A stretch of 64,000 nt of DNA from Cryomorpha sp963748925 (lineage in GTDB: Bacteria > Bacteroidota > Bacteroidia > Flavobacteriales_D > Cryomorphaceae): NCBI GenBank assembly GCA_963748925.1, contig CAVVKG010000008.1:502603-566602 (forward strand), in the 5' to 3' direction. The translations under genes were made by a program, and so were the position numbers. This document shows, one piece after another, positions 1 through 9,042 of the stretch (its first letter is position 1; each line of letters begins with the position of its first letter). The notes beneath the pieces are model-generated. The model was not told the DNA's origin. It was given only the letters and a program-made list of their open reading frames with translations, and ran no database searches.

Positions 1-1940
1 CTGCGGAGATAAAATCTACGCTGGCAGTGCAAAACGATAGCGGACGCAGAGAAATCACGGTTGTGAATATCCAGAAATTCAAAGACGATCCCGACGTAAT
101 TCGAAATACGGATTATCATCTCGGTATTCAACGGATTTACTTTCTGGATGAAGTGCACCGCAGCTACAATCCAAAAGGGAGTTTTCTTGCCAACTTGAAA
201 GAATCAGATCCCAATGCAATAAAAATCGGATTGACGGGTACGCCCTTACTCGGTACCGATTTTAACTCAAGAGACCTTTTCGGAAATTATATCCACAAAT
301 ATTATTACAACGCATCTATAAAAGACGGCTACACCCTGCGATTGATTCGCGAGGAGATCGAAACAAAGTATAAACTAACCCTGAAAGAAACCCTTGCAAG
401 TATTAAGGTACTACGCGGTGAAGGCAGTAAAAAGGAACTTTATGCGCATCCTGTTTTCGCGCAAGCGTTGCTTAAATACATTGTAGAAGATTTTGAAGAT
501 TCACGCTTGCGTTTTGGCGACAATAGCATTGGAGGGATGATTGTTTGCGATTCTTCAGATCAGGCGAAGGCAATGCACGAAATTTTTATTGAGAAGTACG
601 CACTTCGAGAAGAAGTGCCAATGCTTATGGCTGCCGATCCGGAAGAGACCTACAGCTTAAAGAAAAAGGAAGCGCGAAAAGTAAAAACAGCTGCACTTAT
701 TTTGCATGATGTTGGCACCAAAAGTGATCGCAAGGATTGGGTAGATCAATTCAAAGCAGGAAAGATAGACCTGCTCTTTGTTTACAATATGCTTCTCACA
801 GGCTTTGATGCGCGAAGACTCAAAAAACTGTATTTGGGAAGAGTAGTAAAATCACATAACCTGCTTCAAACCCTTACCCGTGTTAATCGAACGTACAAAG
901 ATTTCAGATACGGGTATGTGGTTGATTTTGCTGATATTCAAAGCGAGTTTGACAAAACCAACAAAGCCTATTTTGATGAATTGCAATCTGAACTGGGTGA
1001 TGAATTACAGCATTATTCCGATCTTTTTCTAAATGCCGAAGAAATTGAAGAGCAGATTGAAGGAATCAAAGATGCACTCTTTCATTTCGACACCATCAAT
1101 GCCGAAATATTTAACCAGCAGGTAAGCGAGATAAACGATCGCAAGCAGATGCTCGATATTGTGAAAGCACTCAATACTGCACGGAGTTTGTACAATTTGA
1201 TTCGCCTTACGGGAAATTACGAATTGCTTGAGAAACTCGATTTCAGGAAACTGACTCAACTCGCTCGTGTAGCCGAGGAAAGGCTTGCATTGATAAATCA
1301 AAAAGCACAATTGGAAAGTGGCGATTCCACTACCAACTTGCTGAACGTAGCCCTTGAGAATGTTGTTTTTGCTTTCACCAAAGTGCGCGAAGAAGAAATG
1401 GTGCTCGCCGATGCACTCAAAGATATTTTGCGGAAAACGCGGGAATCACTCGCAGATAATTTTGATAAACGCTCGCCCGAATTTATTTCCTTGAAGGAAG
1501 AGTTGGAAAGGCTTTTCAAGAAGAAGAATCTGAACGAGGTGACCAAAGAAGAGATGGAGGCAAATATCGAAGCACTAAAAGCCATTTTCGCTAAAGCGAA
1601 AGAAGACGATCGGAAGAACAGATTGCTACGCGCAAAATATGCCAACGATGCCAAGTACGCGCGCATACACAAACGACTGATGGAAATAGGCGAGCCAACC
1701 AAAGTGGAAGCCCTGCTTTTTGAAGCACTCAACGATTTGAAACAGGCTGCCGATGCGCAGATATTGCAAAACGCACGAATGCTCAGCAACGAAGGTTTTG
1801 TAGAGCGCATGCTGATGAAAGAAGTGATAGAACAATTTGAAAATAAACACCATATAGATCTTACTGCCGATGAAACCCGCCTAATAAACAAGCTGGTGGT
1901 AAGAGAATATTTAAATGAATATAACGGAGCAGCCGCATGA
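1..1940 (+). CDS. hsdR: Type I restriction enzyme, R (HsdR) subunit, 5'-partial
   Basis: The reading frame is open from the left edge, so only the C-terminal ~645 residues are present. It encodes the ATP-dependent DNA translocase and restriction subunit of a type I system. Visible superfamily-2 helicase motifs are the DEVH box (FLDEVHRSYNP, about 50 residues in), motif III LTGTP and a motif VI-like TRVNR. A long charged helical C-terminus, which in the family contacts the methylase, follows. The N-terminal nuclease domain lies outside the window. The gene overlaps hsdM by 4 bases, so the two are translationally coupled. Family call is secure; specificity cannot be read. Confidence 0.93.
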   Translation, partial: AEIKSTLAVQNDSGRREITVVNIQKFKDDPDVIRNTDYHLGIQRIYFLDEVHRSYNPKGSFLANLKESDPNAIKIGLTGTPLLGTDFNSRDLFGNYIHKYYYNASIKDGYTLRLIREEIETKYKLTLKETLASIKVLRGEGSKKELYAHPVFAQALLKYIVEDFEDSRLRFGDNSIGGMIVCDSSDQAKAMHEIFIEKYALREEVPMLMAADPEETYSLKKKEARKVKTAALILHDVGTKSDRKDWVDQFKAGKIDLLFVYNMLLTGFDARRLKKLYLGRVVKSHNLLQTLTRVNRTYKDFRYGYVVDFADIQSEFDKTNKAYFDELQSELGDELQHYSDLFLNAEEIEEQIEGIKDALFHFDTINAEIFNQQVSEINDRKQMLDIVKALNTARSLYNLIRLTGNYELLEKLDFRKLTQLARVAEERLALINQKAQLESGDSTTNLLNVALENVVFAFTKVREEEMVLADALKDILRKTRESLADNFDKRSPEFISLKEELERLFKKKNLNEVTKEEMEANIEALKAIFAKAKEDDRKNRLLRAKYANDAKYARIHKRLMEIGEPTKVEALLFEALNDLKQAADAQILQNARMLSNEGFVERMLMKEVIEQFENKHHIDLTADETRLINKLVVREYLNEYNGAAA

Positions 1941-3550
1941 ATATAGCTTACCAGGAAAAAACGAAAGAACTTATTAACGGACTTAAGAATGTCTGTGCCA
2001 ATTACGGATTGGGAAACGATGGGAATGAATATAAAATCATTGTCCAGATGTTTCAGTACAAGCTGATGAACGATAAGTTTATACGCGATATTAAAACCAT
2101 TGATCCCGCACTTGGCAATGCCGAAAACCTCTATGAGCAATTGGCTGCTTACCCGCCGGATAAGTATGAGAAGCTGCTGATGCAAATAGGCGCAAACACT
2201 GCGGTATTGCAGCCCGAACATTTGCTCACCGCACTGTACAACAAGCAGGATAAGCCCAATTTTCACACCATCATGGACGATACCTTGCGCGATATTGCAG
2301 CGCAAAATTCAGCCATCTTTTCGGTGCAAACGGCAGGTGGATCAAAGATTGCCCTCTTTGAAAGGCTAAGCGATTATATCAACGATGCGTCAAAGCGCGA
2401 TGATTTTTGCAAAGCAATTATCAATAAACTGATACCGTTTAGTTTTGAGCATATTTTTGAAGAGAAATTCGATTTCTTCGCCACCATTTTTGAGTACCTG
2501 ATAAAGGACTACAACAAAGACGGCGGCGGAAAATATGCCGAGTATTATACACCGCACGCTGTCGCGAAAATCATGGCGCGTTGTCTCGTTACCGACAAAT
2601 CGGGGAGTAAAACCTGCTACGATCCCAGCGCGGGTTCAGGTACCTTGCTGATGAACCTGGCGCACGAAATAGGCGAAGAGCGGTGCAGCATTTTTGCACA
2701 AGACATCAGCCAGAAATCATCGAGCATGTTGCGGCTTAATCTCATTTTGAATAATCTGGTGCACTCCATTCCCAATATCATTGCAGGAAATACCATTACC
2801 GCACCCTACCACAGCAGCGATTGGCCGGATAAGTTTGACTATATCGTGAGCAATCCGCCGTTTAAACTGGACTTTAGCGATTACCGCGATAGTTTGGAAA
2901 CCAAGCAAAACGGAGAACGCTTTTTTGCCGGTATTCCAAATGTACCAAAGGCGGCAAAGGACAAAATGGCGATTTACCTGCTCTTTATTCAGCACATTAT
3001 ACACAACTTGGCCGACGACGGAAAAGCGGCAGTAGTAGTGCCCACCGGATTTATTACCGCTCAAAGTGGAATAGACAAGAAGATACGGCAGAAACTGGTT
3101 GAGAAGAAATGGCTGGCAGGAGTAGTAAGCATGCCGAGCAATATTTTTGCCACCACAGGCACCAATGTCAGCATTCTCTTTATCGACAAAGCCAATACCG
3201 GCGATGTGGTTTTGATAGATGCGTCAAACCTGGGCACCAAAGTAAAAGACGGAAAGAACCAAAAGACATTGCTCAGCGCTGTGGAAGAAGATCGGATTAT
3301 TGAAGTGTTTAACGCCAAGAAACCGGAAGATGATTTTAGTGTGGTGGTGACTTATGAGGAAATTACTGCTAAGAATTATAGTTTGAGTGCGGGACAGTAT
3401 TTTGAAGTTAAGATTGAGTATGTGGATATTACGGAGGAGGAGTTTAATAGAAAGTTGAGCTCTTTTGGAAATAAGTTAGAGTATTTGTTTGCGAGCTCAA
3501 AAATGCTGGAAAAGGAGATTACCGTAAATATTGAAAATCTCAATTACTAA
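1937..3550 (+). CDS. hsdM: Type I restriction-modification, DNA adenine methylase (HsdM)
   Basis: 537 residues, normal for HsdM. It transfers a methyl group from S-adenosylmethionine to adenine at the site chosen by HsdS. The SAM-binding motif I DPSAGSGTL (near residue 229) and the catalytic motif IV NPPF (near residue 306) are intact, preceded by the YYTP motif typical of the N6-adenine methylase fold. An N-terminal helical region of about 150 residues matches the HsdM N domain. The start overlaps the end of hsdR and hsdS follows after 21 bases, so the three form one operon. There is no sign of decay. Confidence 0.95.
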   Translation: MNIAYQEKTKELINGLKNVCANYGLGNDGNEYKIIVQMFQYKLMNDKFIRDIKTIDPALGNAENLYEQLAAYPPDKYEKLLMQIGANTAVLQPEHLLTALYNKQDKPNFHTIMDDTLRDIAAQNSAIFSVQTAGGSKIALFERLSDYINDASKRDDFCKAIINKLIPFSFEHIFEEKFDFFATIFEYLIKDYNKDGGGKYAEYYTPHAVAKIMARCLVTDKSGSKTCYDPSAGSGTLLMNLAHEIGEERCSIFAQDISQKSSSMLRLNLILNNLVHSIPNIIAGNTITAPYHSSDWPDKFDYIVSNPPFKLDFSDYRDSLETKQNGERFFAGIPNVPKAAKDKMAIYLLFIQHIIHNLADDGKAAVVVPTGFITAQSGIDKKIRQKLVEKKWLAGVVSMPSNIFATTGTNVSILFIDKANTGDVVLIDASNLGTKVKDGKNQKTLLSAVEEDRIIEVFNAKKPEDDFSVVVTYEEITAKNYSLSAGQYFEVKIEYVDITEEEFNRKLSSFGNKLEYLFASSKMLEKEITVNIENLNY

Positions 3551-3571
3551 AGATTTTTTAGAATTTTAAGA

Positions 3572-4882
3572 ATGGAAGAATATAAATATATTCCGATCAG
3601 TAAAATTGGATTTGTTGTTACCGGAAGGACACCACTAACAAGTGACCAATCCAATTATGGAAAGGATTTCATGTTTATTGGTCCGACGGATTTACATAAA
3701 CACTTTATAATTCACGAAACAGAAAAGATGGTTTCTATAAAAGGATTAGATAGTGTTAAAAGTAGCGTTTTGGAGGGAACAACAATATTGGTTGGATGTA
3801 TTGGTTGGGACATGGGAAATGTTGGGGTAGTAGATGTAAAATGTGTGACAAATCAGCAAATCAATTCCATAACTAAAATTAAGCCTTCGTTTAATCCATT
3901 TTATATTTATTATTGGTTAAAAGGGAAAAAGGATTATCTTTTTCAGCAGGCCAGCGTTACCCGTACCCCGATTTTGAACAAGAGTACCTTTTCAAATATT
4001 GAGATTCCGATTCCAAAGAAAGCACATCAAGATAAGGTAGCCAATGTTCTTATTTCTTTAGATAAGAAAATCGACTTAAACAACCGGATCAATTCGGAAT
4101 TGGAAGGGATGGCTAAGTTGATTTACGATTATTGGTTTGTACAGTTTGATTTTCCGATTTCAGAAGCGCAGGCGGCTGCTATGGGTCGTCCGGAGCTTAA
4201 AGGCAAGCCTTATAAATCTTCGGGTGGTAAGATGGTTTTTAATAAAGAGTTGAAGAGGGAAGTGCCGGAGGGGTGGGAGGATGCAGAACTACAAGATATC
4301 GCTAACATCACAATGGGACAGTCTCCTCCAGGAGATTCATACAATGAAGAGGCAGAAGGAATAGTGTTTTATCAAGGTTGTACTGATTTTGGCTCACGAT
4401 TTCCAACTAATAGAAAGTTTACCACCCAACCCGCGAGATACGCAAGCAAAGGCGACATCCTTTTAAGTGTTAGAGCTCCTGTAGGAACAATGAATATTGC
4501 CAACGAAGATTGTTGTATTGGTCGGGGTTTGGCAGCGTTAAATAGTAAGGATGATTGCATTTCGTATTTGGATGGCGTCTTGCAATACATGAAACAAATT
4601 TTTGACAGAAGAAATGCAGATGGTACAACTTTCGGGTCTATAACGAAAGGTGATTTATTTTCATTGGCTGTCATAAAACCGAGTAAAGAAGTGCTTAAGA
4701 ATTTTGACGTAATGGTTAAACCGATGTTCAACAAGCAAAACATAATTGGTTTTGAAAACCAAAAACTCTCGGAGCTTCGCGATTGGCTTTTGCCAATGCT
4801 TATGAATGGGCAGGTGCGTGTGATGGGTGATGTTGGGGAGGTGAGAATGGCGGCTGAGCCGGGAGCGGAATATGGAAAATAA
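3572..4882 (+). CDS. hsdS: Type I restriction-modification, specificity subunit (HsdS)
   Basis: 436 residues with two target-recognition domains (TRDs, about residues 5-155 and 230-400), each followed by a helical spacer. The first ends in a KKIDLNNRINSELE-type helix and the second in a QNIIGFENQKLSELRDWLLP helix; these conserved repeats set the spacing between half-sites. The DNA-facing TRD sequence (for example GQSPPGDSYN) is the standard Methylase_S fold. It is the third gene of the hsd operon and ends 20 bases before an ATPase gene. Base composition becomes more AT-rich inside this gene and stays so through the next genes, consistent with exchange of specificity and cargo. Confidence 0.93.
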   Translation: MEEYKYIPISKIGFVVTGRTPLTSDQSNYGKDFMFIGPTDLHKHFIIHETEKMVSIKGLDSVKSSVLEGTTILVGCIGWDMGNVGVVDVKCVTNQQINSITKIKPSFNPFYIYYWLKGKKDYLFQQASVTRTPILNKSTFSNIEIPIPKKAHQDKVANVLISLDKKIDLNNRINSELEGMAKLIYDYWFVQFDFPISEAQAAAMGRPELKGKPYKSSGGKMVFNKELKREVPEGWEDAELQDIANITMGQSPPGDSYNEEAEGIVFYQGCTDFGSRFPTNRKFTTQPARYASKGDILLSVRAPVGTMNIANEDCCIGRGLAALNSKDDCISYLDGVLQYMKQIFDRRNADGTTFGSITKGDLFSLAVIKPSKEVLKNFDVMVKPMFNKQNIIGFENQKLSELRDWLLPMLMNGQVRVMGDVGEVRMAAEPGAEYGK

Positions 4883-4902
4883 AATTTTAATAACCTTTTA
4901 AT

Positions 4903-6786
4903 ATGTATTTAGCTGCTTTTTATATTCATGGTGACGATCTTTTTGATAAACCCCGATTACTAAACTTTGGTGGTCGAAACACATATTTTATTGATGGTAC
5001 TGGGCTCGTAAACCGAGAGCCCAATGAAATTTTCATTGATCATTTCTATGGTGAACATCCAATTGAGTTGATTTCAGCAATTGTTGGTAAGAATGGCGCA
5101 GGAAAGACTACAGTTTTTAGTTTTTTAGCTAAAGCATTAACACTTGATGCACCGAGTTATAAAGAGTCTGAATTCGTAGCAATATTTGAAGAGAATAATC
5201 AAATTTACATTCGTGGAAATGCCTCTTATATTTCTAAATTTATTGATCCTTCACCGGACTATATTAGAACTGATACCATTTATTATTCCCCCTTTTTGGA
5301 CTTTAAAAGGAAGATTAGTGGCATTGACATTAGTTTAGATCAATGGATATTAAAAGATTTGGATTCAATAAATGGACTTAATATAGAGTCTTCTGGTTAC
5401 CCTACATACCAGCATCTTAAAACACGTAGAACTAAACGTCAGATAGAGTTTATAGCATCGGATTTTAGCAAGATTTTAACCGAATTTAATTTTCCAGACC
5501 TCGGAATGATTAAAATATCGTTTTTAGGCTATCTCTTAAAAAGGAAAGATGACGGAAGTTTAGAATTTTGGAATACACCTCGACTTTTTCGAGAAACTTT
5601 GAATGAATTAGTCCTAAGAATCATATCAGAGAGGCGACGGATTCAAGAAGCTCAAAACTCATACAAAACCCAACAAAAGTATCAGAAAGACTTGTTAAAG
5701 AATTATTTGTTGCTTGATGTAATATCGTTAATGATTCGCAAGATGGAGGAGAAAAATACTCTTTTGGAAGAAGGCTATCTTCTAAAAGCTATAGAAATAA
5801 ATCAATCAACTCCAGCCCATGATTCGTTTTATGAGTTTCTTGAAAGTCATTATTATAAATTAAAAAAGTCAAATGAGAAATTTAAATTATTACCAGTAGA
5901 AATTACTCGAAATTTTCTTAAGAGGTTATACTTTGTTATTGATAACATTCCTAATGATGAAGAACACTTCATTTGGGACGGACAAGAAAGAGCGATCAAG
6001 GTTGATCAAAAGACAGCAATTGAACTTCTTGATTTACAAGGGAAGTTTTTAATTGAAATTGATGAGTATGACCGTACCCATTTTGAATTGAATAAAGAAA
6101 TTATATCACCAGAAATAGAGCGATTGCAAGGCATACTTACTTTTCAGCCTTCTGAGAGACAATTAAGTTCAGGTGAAGAAGCACTATTGAATTTATACTC
6201 TCGACTTTACAACTATTTAGTTGTAAATCAGTTGGATGTTAAAACCCGAGCAAAACCTGATATATATATTGTTTTATTAGATGAAGCAGACTTGGGTTTT
6301 CATCCAAGATGGAAACAGAAATTTGTCAGCTCAGTGAAAAGTTTTGTCACCGATTTTTTTAAGAGATTAAAAACTCCTGTTCAGATAATTTTCACTTCTC
6401 ATGATGCCGTAACTTTATCTGATATCGCTAATCATAATATCGTCTATTTAGATGATTTTAAGGTTCTTAGCGGGGAAGGTAGACCGGACAAGTCTTTTGC
6501 TGCGAATATTACTGAATTATTAGCTGACTCTTTCTTTTTGAGTGATGGACTTGTAGGAGATTTTGCGCAGTTAAAGATTCGTGAGCTCATTAAATGGTTG
6601 CAAAACAAAGAAGTAAAACAGGATGCACAAATCATGAAGAAGTTGATTAAAACAATAGATGAACCAATTGTGCAGCAGAAATTGGCAGAAATGTTTGATG
6701 AAAAAATGCATACCGAATTGCAAATTGATTTAATTACTCAGCAGATAGAAGAATTAAATAGAAAGAAAAATAAACTTCAAGGCTGA
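4903..6786 (+). CDS. AAA/ABC-type ATPase, Septu PtuA-like
   Basis: 627 residues. An SMC/ABC-like ATPase head with Walker A GKNGAGKTT (residues 62-70), signature-like LSSGEEA (near 420), Walker B VLLDEADLGFHP (near 458) and a switch histidine in FTSHD (near 498), around a helical middle. This arrangement is that of the AAA_15/PtuA/OLD-type defence ATPases. The stop overlaps the ATG of a small HNH protein (TGATG), the same order as ptuA-ptuB of Septu. It follows hsdS closely, a place where defence cargo is often nested in type I loci. Calling it PtuA-like is inference from domains and context; another ATPase-nuclease pair is possible. Confidence 0.75.
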   Translation: MYLAAFYIHGDDLFDKPRLLNFGGRNTYFIDGTGLVNREPNEIFIDHFYGEHPIELISAIVGKNGAGKTTVFSFLAKALTLDAPSYKESEFVAIFEENNQIYIRGNASYISKFIDPSPDYIRTDTIYYSPFLDFKRKISGIDISLDQWILKDLDSINGLNIESSGYPTYQHLKTRRTKRQIEFIASDFSKILTEFNFPDLGMIKISFLGYLLKRKDDGSLEFWNTPRLFRETLNELVLRIISERRRIQEAQNSYKTQQKYQKDLLKNYLLLDVISLMIRKMEEKNTLLEEGYLLKAIEINQSTPAHDSFYEFLESHYYKLKKSNEKFKLLPVEITRNFLKRLYFVIDNIPNDEEHFIWDGQERAIKVDQKTAIELLDLQGKFLIEIDEYDRTHFELNKEIISPEIERLQGILTFQPSERQLSSGEEALLNLYSRLYNYLVVNQLDVKTRAKPDIYIVLLDEADLGFHPRWKQKFVSSVKSFVTDFFKRLKTPVQIIFTSHDAVTLSDIANHNIVYLDDFKVLSGEGRPDKSFAANITELLADSFFLSDGLVGDFAQLKIRELIKWLQNKEVKQDAQIMKKLIKTIDEPIVQQKLAEMFDEKMHTELQIDLITQQIEELNRKKNKLQG

Positions 6787-7703
6787 TGCTGTATATAAAC
6801 CCAAAAGGTAGAAATATTCTATTTGCGAAGAAGCATTTCAAGACCGAGATGGAAGGTTTATTGATGGGTCGTATATTGAATGTGGAAAAAAAGTATGGTA
6901 CGGATGCAATAAAGATTTTTGACAAATTAGTGATGCCTTTTTTTGAGGATTTAATTAAAGGTAATCCTACAACTCTCATCTCTATCAGTAAATATCTGAA
7001 TCCTTTCTTGAATGAATATTCTATTTTAGAAATGGCAATTAAATATGTATATAATTATGACTGGTTTATTGCAAAGCAGAAAAGGCGCTATGGTGCAGTT
7101 TCATTAGCCAGCGATCTCGATATTTCAGTTTGTCCATATTGTAATAGGAGCTATACTAAAACAATTTTCACTAAGAAGGGTAAGAACTTATTGAGACCAC
7201 AATTCGATCATTATTTTGATAAGGCAAGTCACCCTGCACTTGCATTGTCTTTTTTTAATTTAATTCCATCTTGTTCGGATTGTAATACCGTAGTTAAAAA
7301 GAGCAAGATATTTGAATTGAGAAGTCATAGTCATCCATACGTAGATAATGACGTCAGCAACTATTATTTTTCATTTTCTTTTTCTGATAAGGCTATGAAT
7401 GGAATAGAAGTTGATTTGAAGTTTACTGGTGTCAACAAAAGTAAAAAGACACTTTCGGACTTGGCAATAGAGTCGATATATAATTCTCATTCTGATATAG
7501 TTTATGATCTATTAAAAATAAAGAGTAGTTACTCAGATAAATATTTGAGTATTCTGGGAAAGAGTACATTGAAAGGTACAGGTGTTACACAGGAAGAGCT
7601 TTATCGCTTGGCTTTTGGGACAGAAATTAATAGTGCAAATTTTATAAAACTTCCGTTTAGTAAATTGAAAAGTGATATTTTGAAAGAGCTGGGAATCATA
7701 TAA
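6786..7703 (+). CDS. HNH-type endonuclease, Septu PtuB-like
   Basis: 305 residues. The centre carries a zinc-bound HNH signature: CPYC (residues 116-119), then a DHYFDK motif, then CSDC (163-166). These are the metal-binding knuckles and catalytic histidine of HNH effectors such as PtuB. The C-terminal half is unassigned. The start codon overlaps the stop of the upstream ATPase gene by one base, strong evidence for co-translation and a two-subunit complex. The nuclease is probably restrained or armed by the ATPase. Septu assignment is inference; the HNH call rests on visible residues. Confidence 0.75.
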   Translation: MLYINPKGRNILFAKKHFKTEMEGLLMGRILNVEKKYGTDAIKIFDKLVMPFFEDLIKGNPTTLISISKYLNPFLNEYSILEMAIKYVYNYDWFIAKQKRRYGAVSLASDLDISVCPYCNRSYTKTIFTKKGKNLLRPQFDHYFDKASHPALALSFFNLIPSCSDCNTVVKKSKIFELRSHSHPYVDNDVSNYYFSFSFSDKAMNGIEVDLKFTGVNKSKKTLSDLAIESIYNSHSDIVYDLLKIKSSYSDKYLSILGKSTLKGTGVTQEELYRLAFGTEINSANFIKLPFSKLKSDILKELGII

Positions 7704-7715
7704 AAGCAAAGAATT

Positions 7716-9008
7716 TTGGACTTTAAAGAAAAAGGAGATGTTGGCGAAGCATTGGTTGAGAAATTAGCCAATGATACTTATCTAAAATATTGGTGCTTTC
7801 CCAATCCGGAAGATTTGTTAGGCAATAAAAAAGAAATATGTGATCTTTTAATTCTCTTTAAGAATACGGTATTGATAATATCGACTAAGAATTATCTCTT
7901 CAAAGGGAATTACGAACGTTATTTCAAATCAACTATTCAAAAAGCAATTAGGCAAATAAGTGGGGCGGAAAGGAAGTTGTTCGATTCTAATAAAACCATT
8001 CAATTTGAGCATCCTGTGGCGGGAATATATCAATTCGACAAATCGCAGTTTAACCGAGTATATCGTATTGTCATAAATTTAAGTGATCTGCCATTGTTTT
8101 ACCCAGGTGGTGTGAATACGCCAAGTGGGAAATACGCTCACATTTTTAACTGGAGTGCTTTTCTTGGCATTGTTGAAGAATTGGACACCATACCAGATTT
8201 AATTCAGTATTTAGAAGAGCGAGAGCGCATATTTGCGGATAGAAAACTAATTTTTGCTTTGGGGTCTCAAAATGATTGGAAGAATGTACAGATTAAAGCG
8301 TTTTTTGATCATTCAGATAATAGGAAGAATTCAGAGCCTTATGATTTTCTAATTTCTGGATCTGAACTTGATCTTTTAGGCGATTTCTTATTTAGTGAGC
8401 GACACTTTTCCGATCATTATAATTCAGATGTCTCATCCAATCTTATTATTTTGGATGATGCTTGGAAGAACTACATTGAGCAGAAAAGGGTGCTTTTAAA
8501 AAAGGAGGCTGACCGAGCAAGTTACTTTGTAGATGAGTTGGTAAAGCGAGAAATAGTTAAAGTAGATCATCCATCCAAACTCGATTTGGCGACTGAATTA
8601 CTCTCTTTAAATCGATTTGAACGAAGAATAATAGGAAAGCAATTTTATGAATTTCTTTCCAAGAAGAAGGGCTTTAAGAAAACGGCAATTCATAGAAGGT
8701 ATGGAAAAGTTGGTCAATTAGTGATTGGATTTATTATTCATGACGATTTCTGGGATAAAGCTGAGATAGAAGTATTCTTAGAGTTAGCGATGAACGGATA
8801 TCTCATGTTTGATGATTATAATTCTCAAAAAATACTTATAGTATCAATCAATCGATCATTAAACTATTTCAATTTCGCTTATAACCCTGATGTCAAAAGG
8901 TTTCCATTTAAATATGAAAGTAAATTGAAGGCTGATTTGAAAAAACACGATTGGTTTGAAGATATGAAAGCGACAATGATTCACGAAATTGAGTATCCAA
9001 AAGAATAG
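7716..9008 (+). CDS. Unknown protein with restriction-nuclease-like N-terminus
   Basis: 430 residues, starting at TTG, the first in-frame start 12 bases after the HNH gene. I do not recognise the family. The first 60 residues look like a PD-(D/E)xK fold: a helix with GEALVEKLA (Glu11), a strand with CDLLILF (Asp43) and a following strand IISTKN (Ser56, Lys58), that is D...SxK where E/DxK is usual. About 300 further residues show no motif I can name; a helix-rich region rich in lysine and glutamate lies near residues 250-330. Position directly behind the ATPase/HNH pair suggests a defence role. No signal peptide or membrane segment. Confidence 0.55.
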   Translation: MDFKEKGDVGEALVEKLANDTYLKYWCFPNPEDLLGNKKEICDLLILFKNTVLIISTKNYLFKGNYERYFKSTIQKAIRQISGAERKLFDSNKTIQFEHPVAGIYQFDKSQFNRVYRIVINLSDLPLFYPGGVNTPSGKYAHIFNWSAFLGIVEELDTIPDLIQYLEERERIFADRKLIFALGSQNDWKNVQIKAFFDHSDNRKNSEPYDFLISGSELDLLGDFLFSERHFSDHYNSDVSSNLIILDDAWKNYIEQKRVLLKKEADRASYFVDELVKREIVKVDHPSKLDLATELLSLNRFERRIIGKQFYEFLSKKKGFKKTAIHRRYGKVGQLVIGFIIHDDFWDKAEIEVFLELAMNGYLMFDDYNSQKILIVSINRSLNYFNFAYNPDVKRFPFKYESKLKADLKKHDWFEDMKATMIHEIEYPKE

Positions 9009-9042
9009 CAATATTATTAATGAATATATAAGGTTTTAACTT

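Noticed and set aside
1298..2305. 335-codon minus-strand frame opposite hsdR/hsdM
   Set aside because: Low-complexity Ser/Phe/Ile-rich shadow of the well-supported hsd genes.
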